Assembly (NCBI RefSeq): GCF_024199985.1
Contig: NZ_JANARS010000002.1
Coordinates: forward strand, 62,001 to 126,000
Direction of reading: 5' to 3'
Source: Nocardioides pinisoli
Lineage (GTDB): Bacteria; Actinomycetota; Actinomycetes; Propionibacteriales; Nocardioidaceae
DNA: 64,000 nt
Notes under the pieces: generated by a model
The model's input: the letters and a program-made list of their open reading frames with translations, nothing else
What the model was told of the DNA's origin: nothing
The model's database searches: none
Translations under genes and position numbers: made by a program
Shown: in pieces, positions 54,073 through 62,342 of the stretch
How the letters are laid out: every line of letters begins with the position of its first letter
Position numbering within the stretch: position 1 is the stretch's first letter

Positions 54073-55026
54073 GTGAGCAAGCCCGAGGCCCCCCACCAGG
54101 AGCAGGGGGAGGACCTTCCCGAGTCCTTCGTCCGCCTCCTCGGCGACTACGAGCGCCACCTCGTGTCCGAGCGCGACCTCGCCCCGCACACCGTGCGGGC
54201 CTACCTCGGTGACGTCTCCGGACTGCTCGAGCACTGCCAGCGGCTTGGCGTCACCGACGTCGCCGACCTCGACCTGCGCGCGCTGCGCAGCTGGCTGGCG
54301 CGGCTGCAGACGACGGGCCGCAGCCGGACCACCATCGCGCGACGCGCCACGGCCGCGCGCGTCTTCACCGCCTGGCTGCACCGGACCGGCCGGGTGCCGA
54401 CCGACCCCGGCGCCGCGCTCGGCTCGCCCAAGAAGCACAAGACCCTCCCGCCCGTCCTGCGGGCCGACGAGGCCGAGGCGCTGATCCGGTCGGCCGCCGA
54501 CCTCGCCGACGACGGCACTCCTGTCGGGGTCCGCGACGTGGCGATGCTGGAGCTTCTCTACGCGACCGGGATCAGGGTCGGCGAGCTCGTCGGGCTCGAC
54601 ATCGACGACGTCGACGACGAGCGCCGGGTGGTGCGCGTCCTCGGCAAGGGTCGCAAGGAGCGATCCGTGCCCTACGGCACGCCGGCCGGGCGGGCGATCG
54701 ACCGCTGGTTGGCCGACGGTCGGCCGCGGCTGCGCGTGGAGGGTTCGGGGCCGGCGTTGTTCCTGGGGGTGCGTGGCCGGCGGATCGACCAGCGGGCGGT
54801 CCGCGAGCTCGTCCACCGGCGCATCGCCGGTGTGCCCGGAGCTCCCGACATCGGACCGCACGGCCTGCGCCACACGGCCGCCACCCACCTGCTCGAGGGC
54901 GGGGCCGACCTCCGCTCCGTGCAGGAGCTCCTCGGCCACGCCTCGCTCGCGACGACCCAGCTCTACACCCACGTCACGACCGACCGCCTGCGTCGGGCCT
55001 ACCAGCAGGCCCACCCCCGCGCCTGA
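54073..55026 (+). CDS. xerC: Tyrosine recombinase XerC
   Basis: A 317-residue recombinase that resolves chromosome dimers with XerD. An N-terminal SAM-like core-binding domain (residues about 15-105) precedes the catalytic domain with the full active-site set: Arg168 in ATGIRVGEL, Lys192 in GKGRKERSVP, His263 and Arg266 in HGLRHTA, His289 in LGHASL and Tyr298 in YTHV. Position beside dprA and rpsB is the actinobacterial norm, so it is the housekeeping enzyme. The GTG at 54073 follows TACGCT. Confidence 0.95.
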   Translation: MSKPEAPHQEQGEDLPESFVRLLGDYERHLVSERDLAPHTVRAYLGDVSGLLEHCQRLGVTDVADLDLRALRSWLARLQTTGRSRTTIARRATAARVFTAWLHRTGRVPTDPGAALGSPKKHKTLPPVLRADEAEALIRSAADLADDGTPVGVRDVAMLELLYATGIRVGELVGLDIDDVDDERRVVRVLGKGRKERSVPYGTPAGRAIDRWLADGRPRLRVEGSGPALFLGVRGRRIDQRAVRELVHRRIAGVPGAPDIGPHGLRHTAATHLLEGGADLRSVQELLGHASLATTQLYTHVTTDRLRRAYQQAHPRA

Positions 55027-55063
55027 CCGCGCCTCGTCGGGGGAGCGGCGGGAGGTCGGGTGC

Positions 55064-55639
55064 TCAGGCGACCCAGTCGACCGGTCGCCGCCAGCGCCAG
55101 AGCGGGGGACTCCACGGGAGTCGCACGGTGACCGGGTCGTCGCGCCACAGCGGGAGCAGCCGCACCGGGCCGCCGCCGACGAGGGAGAGCGGGTCGAGGT
55201 AGGTCCGGTCGTCGCCCTCGCCCTCGACGAGTCCCCAGTGCAGGCAGGCGGAGGGGAAGCAGTGGCTGTCGGTGACCACGAGCCGGCCGAGCACGTCGCC
55301 GGCGGCCACCGGCTGGCCGCGCTCGACGGACGCGACGACCGGCTCGTAGGTCGTACGACGACCGCCGTGCAGCACCGTGACCACCGGCTTGCCCCCGATG
55401 GAGCCCGCGAAGCCGACCGTCCCCGCCAGCGCGGCGTGCACCGCCTGCCCGGGTGACCCGGCCAGGTCGACGCCGCGGTGGCCTGCGGCGTACGGGGTGG
55501 GAGGAGGTTCGAAGTGGCGGACGACGTCGGGCCGTGGATCGAGCGGCCACACGCCGACGGGCTCGTCGGGGCTCGCCCGGGACGGCCCGGCGACACCGAG
55601 CAGCAGCAGGAGGAGGACGGCTCCGAGGACGGCTCGCAT
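55064..55639 (-). CDS. M23-family peptidase-like secreted protein with altered HxH motif
   Basis: A 191-residue exported protein. The signal peptide ([20 protein letters not shown]) ends near residue 22. The LytM/M23 domain (about 40-175) has [14 protein letters not shown], where His and Asp are the usual zinc ligands. The second motif, usually HLHFE-like, reads [10 protein letters not shown], so the first His of HxH is Cys. Whether it is an active endopeptidase or a scaffold is unclear. I start it at the ATG at 55639 to give the signal peptide. Convergent with xerC and divergent from rpsB. Confidence 0.85.
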   Translation of the reverse strand: MRAVLGAVLLLLLLGVAGPSRASPDEPVGVWPLDPRPDVVRHFEPPPTPYAAGHRGVDLAGSPGQAVHAALAGTVGFAGSIGGKPVVTVLHGGRRTTYEPVVASVERGQPVAAGDVLGRLVVTDSHCFPSACLHWGLVEGEGDDRTYLDPLSLVGGGPVRLLPLWRDDPVTVRLPWSPPLWRWRRPVDWVA

Positions 55640-56087
55640 CCGCCGATCCTGCTCCGGCCGCGAGGGCAGGACGAACGGCGTCGAACAGGCCTGTGGACGA
55701 CGGTCCGCACGCCGCGGCTGTGGACGTCTCCGGGCCGGCGGATCCACGCTCGGCCACCGCTCAGGAGAGGGGCTGGACAGTGATTCGCCTCGCGGGGAGC
55801 CTCTGGCCTACGATGTGCGGAGCAGTCCACCCGGACTGACTTCGCACGCTCGCCGACCGTGCCCGGGATGCTCCGCAGGTCCCGGACCACCCGCGGGCGT
55901 CGGTCCTCAGTTCCTGCCAGCTCCACCGGCGGGATCGGATCGGCGCGCGAGCGTCAGGGCTCCCGGCACCCGCCGGGCGCAGCAACTGAAACCAACAGGA
56001 GTCCGCTCCCGGTCCGCACCTGCGTCAAGGTCGGACGCATCGGCCCCGGCCGTCGAGGAGTGCGACTCCGTCACAACAGGAGAACCC
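55640..56087. other. Long spacer between the M23-like gene and rpsB
   Basis: A 448-bp region without a convincing gene. It holds a candidate rpsB -10 (TACGAT, 55809-55814), two CTGTGGACG words near 55690 and 55720, and then about 270 bp of leader up to the rpsB ATG with an AGGAG site. Ribosomal protein leaders of this length can carry S2-binding control elements, but I cannot fold one with confidence. Confidence 0.5.
55809..55814 (+). promoter_or_regulatory. Candidate -10 hexamer for rpsB-tsf
   Basis: TACGAT in the long spacer, giving a leader of about 270 bp before rpsB. No clear -35. Confidence 0.4.
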
Positions 56088-57116
56088 ATGGCAGTCGTCA
56101 CCATGCGCCAGCTGCTCGAGAGCGGCGTCCACTTCGGTCACCAGACCCGTCGGTGGAACCCCAAGATGAAGCGCTTCATCATGACCGAGCGCAACGGCAT
56201 CTACATCATCGACCTGCAGCAGTCGCTCGCCTACATCGACCGCTCCTACGCCTTCGTCAAGGAGACCGTCGCCAAGGGCGGCGTCATCATGTTCGTCGGG
56301 ACGAAGAAGCAGGCCCAGGAGGCCATCGCCGAGCAGGCGACGCGCGTCGGGATGCCCTACGTCAACCAGCGCTGGCTGGGCGGCATGCTCACCAACTTCC
56401 AGACCGTGCACCAGCGGATCAACCGCCTCAAGGAGCTCGACGAGATCGACTTCGACGACGTCGCCGGCTCCAACCGCACGAAGAAGGAGCTCCTGCAGAT
56501 GAAGCGGGAGCGCACCAAGCTCGACAAGACCCTCGGCGGCATCCGCGACATGACCAAGGTGCCCTCCGCGGTCTGGATCGTGGACACCAACAAGGAGCAC
56601 CTGGCCGTCGAGGAGGCCCGCAAGCTGCGGATCCCGATCATCGGCATCCTCGACTCCAACTGCGACCCCGACCTGGTCGACTTCCCGATCCCGGGCAACG
56701 ACGACGCCATCCGCGCGGTCGGCCTGCTGACCCGCGTGGTCGCCGACGCCGTCGCCGAGGGCCTCATCGCCCGCTCCGGTGCCAAGGCCGGCGACGCCGA
56801 CGAGACCGTCGGTGCCGAGGAGCCCCTCGCCGAGTGGGAGCGCGAGCTCCTCGCGGGTGACGCCGAGAAGGCCGCTGCGGCCGCCACCGGCGATGCCGCC
56901 GCGGAGACCCCGGCCTCCGAGGCCACCGGTGCCGCTGCCGAGGCCCCGCAGGCCGAGGCCGCCGCTGACGCTGCGACCGAGGCGCCGGCCGAGACCGAGG
57001 CTGCTGCCACGGAGGCGCCCGCCGAGACCGAGGCTGCTGCCACGGAGGCGCCCGCCGAGACCGAGGCTGCTGCCACCGAGGCGCCCGCCGAGACCGAGGC
57101 CGACAAGAAGGACTGA
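56088..57116 (+). CDS. rpsB: 30S ribosomal protein S2 with repetitive acidic tail
   Basis: A 342-residue protein. Residues 1 to about 230 are ordinary S2 ([74 protein letters not shown]). The tail of about 110 residues is rich in Ala/Glu/Thr/Pro and ends in three to four 11-residue repeats of [11 protein letters not shown] followed by DKKD. The ATG has AGGAG six to seven bases upstream. Confidence 0.96.
   Translation: MAVVTMRQLLESGVHFGHQTRRWNPKMKRFIMTERNGIYIIDLQQSLAYIDRSYAFVKETVAKGGVIMFVGTKKQAQEAIAEQATRVGMPYVNQRWLGGMLTNFQTVHQRINRLKELDEIDFDDVAGSNRTKKELLQMKRERTKLDKTLGGIRDMTKVPSAVWIVDTNKEHLAVEEARKLRIPIIGILDSNCDPDLVDFPIPGNDDAIRAVGLLTRVVADAVAEGLIARSGAKAGDADETVGAEEPLAEWERELLAGDAEKAAAAATGDAAAETPASEATGAAAEAPQAEAAADAATEAPAETEAAATEAPAETEAAATEAPAETEAAATEAPAETEADKKD
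56997..57095 (+). repeat. 33-bp tandem repeats in the rpsB 3' end
   Basis: Three near-perfect 33-bp units (56997-57029, 57030-57062, 57063-57095) encode the [11 protein letters not shown] repeat. A more diverged unit precedes them. The third unit differs by one base (ACC for ACG in the Thr codon). Confidence 0.9.
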
Positions 57117-57124
57117 GCAGGTCA

Positions 57125-57156
57125 CGCCGGCCGCGGGCTCACGTCCGCGGCCGGCG
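57125..57156 (+). terminator. Hairpin between rpsB and tsf
   Basis: A perfect 12-bp stem CGCCGGCCGCGG / CCGCGGCCGGCG with loop GCTCACGT, nine bases after the rpsB stop. It may partly reduce read-through into tsf or stabilise the rpsB mRNA end; no T tract. Confidence 0.65.
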
Positions 57157-57228
57157 CCCCGCGTCGTCCCACCCACCGCCGGGTCGCTCCGCCGCCCGCG
57201 AAACCCCTGGATCAAAGGAAGAAGGACC

Positions 57229-58041
57229 ATGGCCAACTTCACCGCTGCCGACGTCAAGAAGCTCCGTGAGCTGACCCAGGCCGGGATGATGGACTGCAAG
57301 AAGGCGCTGACCGAGGCGGACGGCGACTTCGACAAGGCCGTCGAGCTGCTCCGCGTCAAGGGTGCCGCGAAGGCCGCCGCCCGCGGCGCCGAGCGCGAGA
57401 CCGCCGCAGGCCTCGTCGCCACCTCCGGCAACGCCCTGGTCGAGCTCAAGAGCGAGACCGACTTCGTCGCCAAGAACGAGGAGTTCATCGCCAAGGCGCA
57501 GCAGATCGCCGACGTCGCCGACTCCGTCAAGGCCGCCGACACCGAGGCCCTCAAGGCCGCCGAGCTCGACGGCAAGACCGTCGGCGAGGTCGTCGAGGAC
57601 CTGGCCATCACCATCGGCGAGAAGATCGAGCTGGGCGATGTCGCCTACTTCGAGGGCACCACGGTCACCTACATGCACAAGCGTGCCGCCGACCTCCCGC
57701 CCGCCGTCGGCGTGCTCGTGGAGTTCGAGGGTGACGAGGCTGCCGCCCGCGCCGCCGCGATGCAGATCGCTGCGATGAAGGCCCAGTACCTCACCCGCGA
57801 CGAGGTCCCGGCCGAGATCGTCGAGTCCGAGCGCTCCATCGCCGAGCAGAAGACCCGCGAGGAGGGCAAGCCCGAGCAGGCGATCGCCAAGATCGTCGAG
57901 GGTCGTCTCGGTGGGTTCTTCAAGGAGATCGTCCTGCTCGAGCAGGAGTCGGTCACCGAGTCCAAGAAGTCGGTCAAGGCCGTCCTGGACGAGGCCGGCA
58001 CCACCGTGAAGCGGTTCGCCCGCTTCGAGGTCGGCGCCTGA
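57229..58041 (+). CDS. tsf: Translation elongation factor Ts
   Basis: A 270-residue guanine nucleotide exchange factor for EF-Tu. It has the N-terminal [57 protein letters not shown] (core) and the C-terminal [17 protein letters not shown]. The ATG at 57229 has GAAGGA just upstream. rpsB-tsf-pyrH-frr order is universal. Confidence 0.97.
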   Translation: MANFTAADVKKLRELTQAGMMDCKKALTEADGDFDKAVELLRVKGAAKAAARGAERETAAGLVATSGNALVELKSETDFVAKNEEFIAKAQQIADVADSVKAADTEALKAAELDGKTVGEVVEDLAITIGEKIELGDVAYFEGTTVTYMHKRAADLPPAVGVLVEFEGDEAAARAAAMQIAAMKAQYLTRDEVPAEIVESERSIAEQKTREEGKPEQAIAKIVEGRLGGFFKEIVLLEQESVTESKKSVKAVLDEAGTTVKRFARFEVGA

Positions 58042-58061
58042 GCCACGCCTCACCCGATCAC

Positions 58062-58102
58062 CGACGAGGGGTCGTACGCCACCGGCGTACGGCCCCTCGT
58101 CG
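58062..58102 (+). terminator. Terminator after tsf
   Basis: A 19-bp stem with one G-T wobble (CGACGAGGGGTCGTACGCC pairing with GGCGTACGGCCCCTCGTCG) closes on a three-base loop, 20 bp after the stop. Confidence 0.85.
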
Positions 58103-58113
58103 CATGCCCGGGT

Positions 58114-58169
58114 CGAGCGGTGCGCCAGCCACCTCCTGGGCGCCGGGAAGGTGGCTCAGCCACCGCTCG
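58114..58169. repeat. Two-tier inverted repeat in the tsf-pyrH spacer
   Basis: Outer arms CGAGCGGTG (58114-58122) and CACCGCTCG (58161-58169) enclose inner arms AGCCACCT (58127-58134) and AGGTGGCT (58149-58156). Both pairs are perfect. It lies just after the tsf terminator and about 90 bp before the candidate pyrH promoter. Confidence 0.6.
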
Positions 58170-58260
58170 TACGACGACCCGCGCCGCCGCGCCACGGTTC
58201 TCCCGGGCACCACGAGGCGGGTGGGGCGTCCGTGGGTTCGTCGGCCCCCGTCCGGTCCGG

Positions 58261-58266
58261 TAGGTT
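58261..58266 (+). promoter_or_regulatory. Candidate -10 hexamer for pyrH-frr-cdsA
   Basis: TAGGTT, about 38 bp before the preferred pyrH start, downstream of the tsf terminator and the two-tier inverted repeat. Confidence 0.4.
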
Positions 58267-58304
58267 TCGCATGACCCGCCCCGTCTGGCTGTGAAGGGAT
58301 GCAC

Positions 58305-59018
58305 GTGGCCTACAACCGAGTCCTGCTCAAGCTCTCTGGTGAAGTCTTCGGTGGAGGCGAGGTGGGGTTGGACCTCGACGTGATCAACGCGCTCGCCGGT
58401 GAGGTGGCCGAGGTCGCCAAGTCGGGCGTGCAGATCGCGATCGTCGTGGGCGGTGGCAACTTCTTCCGCGGCGCCGAGCTCCAGCAGCTCGGCATGGAAC
58501 GAGCGCGTGCCGACTACATGGGCATGCTCGGCACCGTGATGAACTGCCTCGCGCTGCAGGACCTCATCGAGAAGCACGGCGTGGAGACGCGGGTGCAGAC
58601 CGCCATCACCATGGGTCAGGTCGCCGAGCCCTACATCCCGCGCCGCGCGATCCGCCACATGGAGAAGGGCCGCGTCGTGATCTTCGGCGCCGGGGCCGGC
58701 ATGCCGTTCTTCTCCACCGACACCGTGGCCGCCCAGCGTGCGCTGGAGACGCGCTGCGAGGTGATCCTGATGGGCAAGCAGGGCGTCGACGGCGTCTACG
58801 ACTCCGACCCCAAGACGAACCCCGACGCGGTGAAGTTCGACCAACTCAGCTATGACGAGTACCTCGCGCGCGACCTCAAGGTCGCCGACGCCACCGGTAT
58901 CGCCATGGCGCGCGACAACAAGATGGACATCGTCTTCTTCAACCTCTCCACCCCGGGCACGATCGGGCGCGCGGTGCGGGGTGAGAAGATTGGCACGCTG
59001 GTGAGCAGCACGGCCTGA
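58305..59018 (+). CDS. pyrH: UMP kinase
   Basis: A 237-residue hexameric kinase that turns UMP into UDP, of the amino acid kinase fold. It has [55 protein letters not shown] and [11 protein letters not shown]. The GTG at 58305 is preferred: GAAGGG ends exactly six bases before it, whereas the ATG at 58299 is adjacent to that sequence. The difference is two residues. Confidence 0.95.
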   Translation: MAYNRVLLKLSGEVFGGGEVGLDLDVINALAGEVAEVAKSGVQIAIVVGGGNFFRGAELQQLGMERARADYMGMLGTVMNCLALQDLIEKHGVETRVQTAITMGQVAEPYIPRRAIRHMEKGRVVIFGAGAGMPFFSTDTVAAQRALETRCEVILMGKQGVDGVYDSDPKTNPDAVKFDQLSYDEYLARDLKVADATGIAMARDNKMDIVFFNLSTPGTIGRAVRGEKIGTLVSSTA

Positions 59019-59076
59019 GCCAGGCCCCACCCGCCTGCGACACCCGCACCACGACGTACGAGGAGAGAGAGCAACC

Positions 59077-59634
59077 GTGATCAACGACGTCATGAACGAT
59101 GCCGACGCCAAGATGGGCAAGTCGGTCGAGGCGACGCGCGAGGAGTTCGCCGCCATCCGGGCCGGCCGCGCCAACCCGGCGATGTTCGCCAAGATCACGG
59201 CCGACTACTACGGCACGCAGACCCCGCTGCAGCAGCTCGCGAGCTTCACCTCCCAGGACGCGCGCACCATCCTCATCCAGCCGTTCGACATCGGCGCGAT
59301 GGGCAACATCGAGCGCGCCATCCGCGACTCCGACCTCGGGGTCAACCCGGCCAACGACGGCAAGGTGCTGCGCTGCGTCTTCCCCGAGCTGACCGAGGAG
59401 CGCCGCAAGGAGTACATCAAGCTCGCCCGGTCCAAGGCCGAGGACGGCCGCGTCTCGGTGCGCAACGTGCGCCGCACCGCCAAGCAGGGCCTCGAGAAGC
59501 TCGAGAAGGACGGCGAGGTCGGCAAGGACGACGTCACGGGCGCGGAGAAGCGCCTCGACGCCATGACCAAGACCCACACCGACAAGATCGACGAGCTCCT
59601 CAAGCACAAGGAAGCCGAGCTGCTCGAGGTCTGA
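59077..59634 (+). CDS. frr: Ribosome recycling factor
   Basis: A 185-residue two-domain factor that splits the post-termination ribosome with EF-G. It has the N-terminal VINDVMNDADAKMGKSVEAT, the domain II RAGRANPAMFAKITADYYG and LVPRTIxI-like TILIQPFD, and the C-terminal helix RKEYIKLARSKAEDGRVSVR. The GTG start has GAGGAGAG upstream. It follows pyrH by 58 bp and leads into cdsA. Confidence 0.96.
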   Translation: MINDVMNDADAKMGKSVEATREEFAAIRAGRANPAMFAKITADYYGTQTPLQQLASFTSQDARTILIQPFDIGAMGNIERAIRDSDLGVNPANDGKVLRCVFPELTEERRKEYIKLARSKAEDGRVSVRNVRRTAKQGLEKLEKDGEVGKDDVTGAEKRLDAMTKTHTDKIDELLKHKEAELLEV

Positions 59635-59646
59635 GCCACCCCGTCG

Positions 59647-60546
59647 ATGACCACACCTGACCCACCGGCGGCGCCGGCCCCACAACCCAAGGCGCCGAAG
59701 GACCACGGTCGCGCCGGTCGAGACCTCCGCGCCGCCGTCATCTCGGCGGTCGTCCTGGTCGCGGCCATCCTGCTGTCGCTGCTGTTCTGGAAGCCCGCGT
59801 TCATGGGCATCGTGGCGGTCGCGGTCGTGATCGCGGTCTGGGAGCTGCACCGGGGGCTCTCCGCCAAGGGCGTCGACATCCCCGAGCAGCCGCTGATGCT
59901 CGGCGGCGTCGTGATGGTCGTCGTGGCCTACGTCTGGGGGGCGCCGGCGCTGGTCACCGCGACCGCCGTCACCGCGCTCGTCCTCATGCTGTGGCTGCTG
60001 CGGCGCGGCGTCGACGGCTACGTCAAGAACGCCACCGCGTCGGTCTTCACCCTCGTCTACGTGCCGTTCCTGGCGTCGTTCGTCGCCCTGCTGCTGGGTG
60101 AGGGCGGCACCGCCCCGGCGTTCGGCCTCGACCTCGACGACCCCGGCGTGCGGGGCGTCATCACCTTCATCGCGATCACCGTCGCCTCCGACACCGGCGG
60201 CTACGTCGCCGGCGTGCTGTTCGGCAAGCACCCGATGGCACGGGTGATCTCGCCCAAGAAGTCGTGGGAGGGGTTCGCCGGTTCCATGGTGGCCACCATC
60301 GCCGTCGGCGTCTGGCTGGTGACGTCGTTCCTCGGCGGCGACTGGTGGGTCGGCGTCATCCTCGGCGTCATCGCCGCGGTCATGGCGACCCTGGGCGACC
60401 TGTGCGAGTCGGTCATCAAGCGTGACCTCGGCATCAAGGACATGAGCCAGGTCATCCCCGGTCACGGCGGCCTGATGGACCGTCTCGACTCGCTGCTGGC
60501 CACGGTCGCCCCGATCTGGCTGGTCCTCTACTACCTCGTCTTCTGA
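59647..60546 (+). CDS. cdsA: Phosphatidate cytidylyltransferase (CDP-diacylglycerol synthase)
   Basis: A 299-residue membrane enzyme that makes CDP-diacylglycerol, the precursor of phosphatidylinositol, phosphatidylglycerol and others. Eight or so membrane segments follow a Pro-rich tail. The signature near the C-terminus, ESVIKRDLGIKDMSQVIPGH followed by GGLMDRLDS, has the K-R-D...KD...PGHGG...D residues. The ATG starts 12 bp after frr. Confidence 0.95.
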   Translation: MTTPDPPAAPAPQPKAPKDHGRAGRDLRAAVISAVVLVAAILLSLLFWKPAFMGIVAVAVVIAVWELHRGLSAKGVDIPEQPLMLGGVVMVVVAYVWGAPALVTATAVTALVLMLWLLRRGVDGYVKNATASVFTLVYVPFLASFVALLLGEGGTAPAFGLDLDDPGVRGVITFIAITVASDTGGYVAGVLFGKHPMARVISPKKSWEGFAGSMVATIAVGVWLVTSFLGGDWWVGVILGVIAAVMATLGDLCESVIKRDLGIKDMSQVIPGHGGLMDRLDSLLATVAPIWLVLYYLVF

Positions 60547-60595
60547 CGCGGCTCGTCTCCTGATGCGGCTGGTCCCTTGATGCGGCTCCTCGTCA
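60545..60595 (+). repeat. Three 17-bp repeats spanning the start of the sugar-nucleotide reductase-like gene
   Basis: Three consecutive 17-bp units share GA(C/T)GCGGCT (60545-60561, 60562-60578, 60579-60595). The second unit makes a five-codon minigene (ATG at 60563, TGA at 60578-60580) whose stop overlaps the real ATG at 60580. Confidence 0.6.
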
Positions 60596-61362
60596 CGGGC
60601 GGTCGCACCGGCTACCTCGGTCGTCACGTCGTGGCCGCGGCCTCGGCCCACGACGTGGTGGCGGTCGGCTCGGCCGACTGCGACGTCCGCGACCGCGCCG
60701 CGGTGGAGCGCCTCCTCGACGACGTCGCGCCCGACGCGGTCGTCCACACGGCCTACGTCCAGTCCGACCGCGACGTCACCGCCACCGGCGCCGCCCACGT
60801 CGCGCAGGCGGCCGCACGGGTGGGCGCGCGGCTCGTGCTGGTCTCCTCTGACGTCGTCTTCGGTGGTCGGCCCGAGCCCTACGACGAGACGGCCCGGCCC
60901 GACCCGGTGTCCGCCTACGGAGAGGCGAAGGTGGAGGCGGAGCGCGCCGCCCTGGGATCCGGCGCGGACGTCGCGGTCGCGCGGACCTCGCTGATCCTGG
61001 GCGACGGGGAGTCCAAGCACGAGCGGCTGTTCCGCACGCTGGCCCTCGGCGGCGACGGCGCGCTGTTCGAGGACGAGCGCCGCTGCCCGGTCCACGTCGC
61101 GGACCTCGCGGCCGCTCTCGTCGAGCTCGCCGGCAACGACGTCCGCGGGGTGCTCCACCTCGGCGGCGCCGACGCCACCAGCCGTCTCGAGCTCGGCCGC
61201 CTCGTCGTCCGCCGCGACGGTCTCGACCCCGACGCGCTGCGCGGTGGGCGCCGCGCGGACCTCCCCGACCCCGGCCCCGTCGACGTACGCCTGGACTCCT
61301 CGCTGGCGCGCCGGGTGCTGACCACCCGCCTGCGAGGAGCCGAGGAGTTCCTGACCCCATGA
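60580..61362 (+). CDS. NAD(P)-dependent sugar-nucleotide reductase-like protein (RmlD family)
   Basis: A 260-residue extended short-chain dehydrogenase. It has the Rossmann start RLLVTGGRTGYLGRHVVAAA, ADCDVRDRAAVERLL, VVHTAYVQSD and the SSDVVFGGRPEPYDETARP block with YGEAKVEAER, the Tyr-xxx-Lys catalytic pair. It resembles dTDP-4-dehydrorhamnose reductase, but no other dTDP-rhamnose genes are nearby. Start at the ATG at 60580 after a 5-codon minigene. Coupled to the phosphatase gene by ATGA. Confidence 0.85.
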   Translation: MRLLVTGGRTGYLGRHVVAAASAHDVVAVGSADCDVRDRAAVERLLDDVAPDAVVHTAYVQSDRDVTATGAAHVAQAAARVGARLVLVSSDVVFGGRPEPYDETARPDPVSAYGEAKVEAERAALGSGADVAVARTSLILGDGESKHERLFRTLALGGDGALFEDERRCPVHVADLAAALVELAGNDVRGVLHLGGADATSRLELGRLVVRRDGLDPDALRGGRRADLPDPGPVDVRLDSSLARRVLTTRLRGAEEFLTP

Positions 61363-61871
61363 CCCTGCACCTGGTCCGGCACGGACCCTCCGCCCAAGCC
61401 CCGGGCACGCCCGCCGCCGAGTGGGACCTCGACCCGGCGGGGTACGACGCCGTGTGGGCGCTGCGGTCCTCCGGGCGGCTGCCCGCGCGCGCCGCGTGGT
61501 TCACCTCCCCGGAGCCCAAGGCGGTCCAGACGGCACAGCTGCTGACCGACGCCCAGGTGGGCGTGCTCCCGGACCTGCGTGAGCACGAGCGGACGGGGGA
61601 GTGGATCGAGGACTTCCCCGCGGCGGTCCGGCGGGCCTTCGACCGACCGGACGAGCCGGCCGTCGACGGGTGGGAGCCGCTGGCGGCGTGCCGCGACCGG
61701 GTCGTCCCCGCCGTCCGCCGGGTGCTGGAGGTGCACGGTGACGACGACGTGGTCCTGGTGGGTCACGGCACGGCGTGGACCCTGGTGGTCGCCGACCTGA
61801 CCGGTCAGCCGCCCGACCTCGACCGCTGGGCCGCGCTGGCCATGCCGGACCTGATCACCGTCGACGTGTGA
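61359..61871 (+). CDS. Histidine phosphatase family protein
   Basis: A 170-residue protein of the phosphoglycerate mutase/histidine phosphatase fold. It has LHLVRHGPS (His8 as phospho-acceptor), SPEPKAVQTAQLL, EHERTGEW and the second His in VVLVGHGTAW. Substrate unknown. It overlaps the previous gene by four bases. Confidence 0.88.
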   Translation: MTLHLVRHGPSAQAPGTPAAEWDLDPAGYDAVWALRSSGRLPARAAWFTSPEPKAVQTAQLLTDAQVGVLPDLREHERTGEWIEDFPAAVRRAFDRPDEPAVDGWEPLAACRDRVVPAVRRVLEVHGDDDVVLVGHGTAWTLVVADLTGQPPDLDRWAALAMPDLITVDV

Positions 61872-61939
61872 GCCGCTCCGGCCTACCGGGAAATCCGGCC
61901 ACGGGGCGTGGGCGCCGTCGTCCGTCCGTCGCGAGCGCC

Positions 61940-61945
61940 TAGGCT
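61940..61945 (+). promoter_or_regulatory. Candidate -10 hexamer for the small membrane protein gene
   Basis: TAGGCT ends six bases before the GTG at 61952; no Shine-Dalgarno. Confidence 0.45.
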
Positions 61946-61951
61946 GGCCCC

Positions 61952-62296
61952 GTGGAGACGGACGAGAGGCACCTCGAGGAGTCGCAGGACCGGCACTTCG
62001 AGTGGTGGCACCACAGCCACCCGACGTTCGCCGGCATCACCGGCTTCTTCGCCGGGATGCTCTTCGTCACCGCTCTCCCCGGCGCCTTCGCCGGCGTGCT
62101 GCGCCTGCTGTTCGACCACGAGGCGGCCGAGCGCCTCTTCCCGTTCGTGCTCCTCGCGCTGGCCCTGCCGATCGGGCTGCTGGTGGCGCGCAAGACCCGG
62201 CGGTTCGCACAGTTCATGTTCGTCGGCATGGTCGTCACCGCCCTCGTCGTCGGCGGTGTCGCGTCGCTGGTTCTCTACTTCATGGTCGACTCCTGA
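61952..62296 (+). CDS. Small membrane protein of unknown function
   Basis: A 114-residue protein. A charged N-terminus of about 25 residues rich in His, Glu and Trp ([12 protein letters not shown]) precedes three predicted membrane segments (residues about 27-50, 63-80 and 90-112). No family motif. The His/Trp cluster could bind metal. It has its own leaderless promoter candidate and lies before rlmN. Confidence 0.7.
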   Translation: METDERHLEESQDRHFEWWHHSHPTFAGITGFFAGMLFVTALPGAFAGVLRLLFDHEAAERLFPFVLLALALPIGLLVARKTRRFAQFMFVGMVVTALVVGGVASLVLYFMVDS

Positions 62297-62342
62297 GCCG
62301 CTGAATCGTCCCGGCACCCGCGGGGATGGGATGATCGAGCCG

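Noticed and set aside
54073..55026. Tyrosine recombinase as a sign of an integrated element
   Set aside because: Conserved xerC position between dprA and rpsB, no attachment repeats, no phage or conjugation genes.
55680..55730. TGTGGAC words before rpsB as DnaA boxes or an origin
   Set aside because: Only two imperfect matches, and neither dnaA, dnaN nor an AT-rich element is near.
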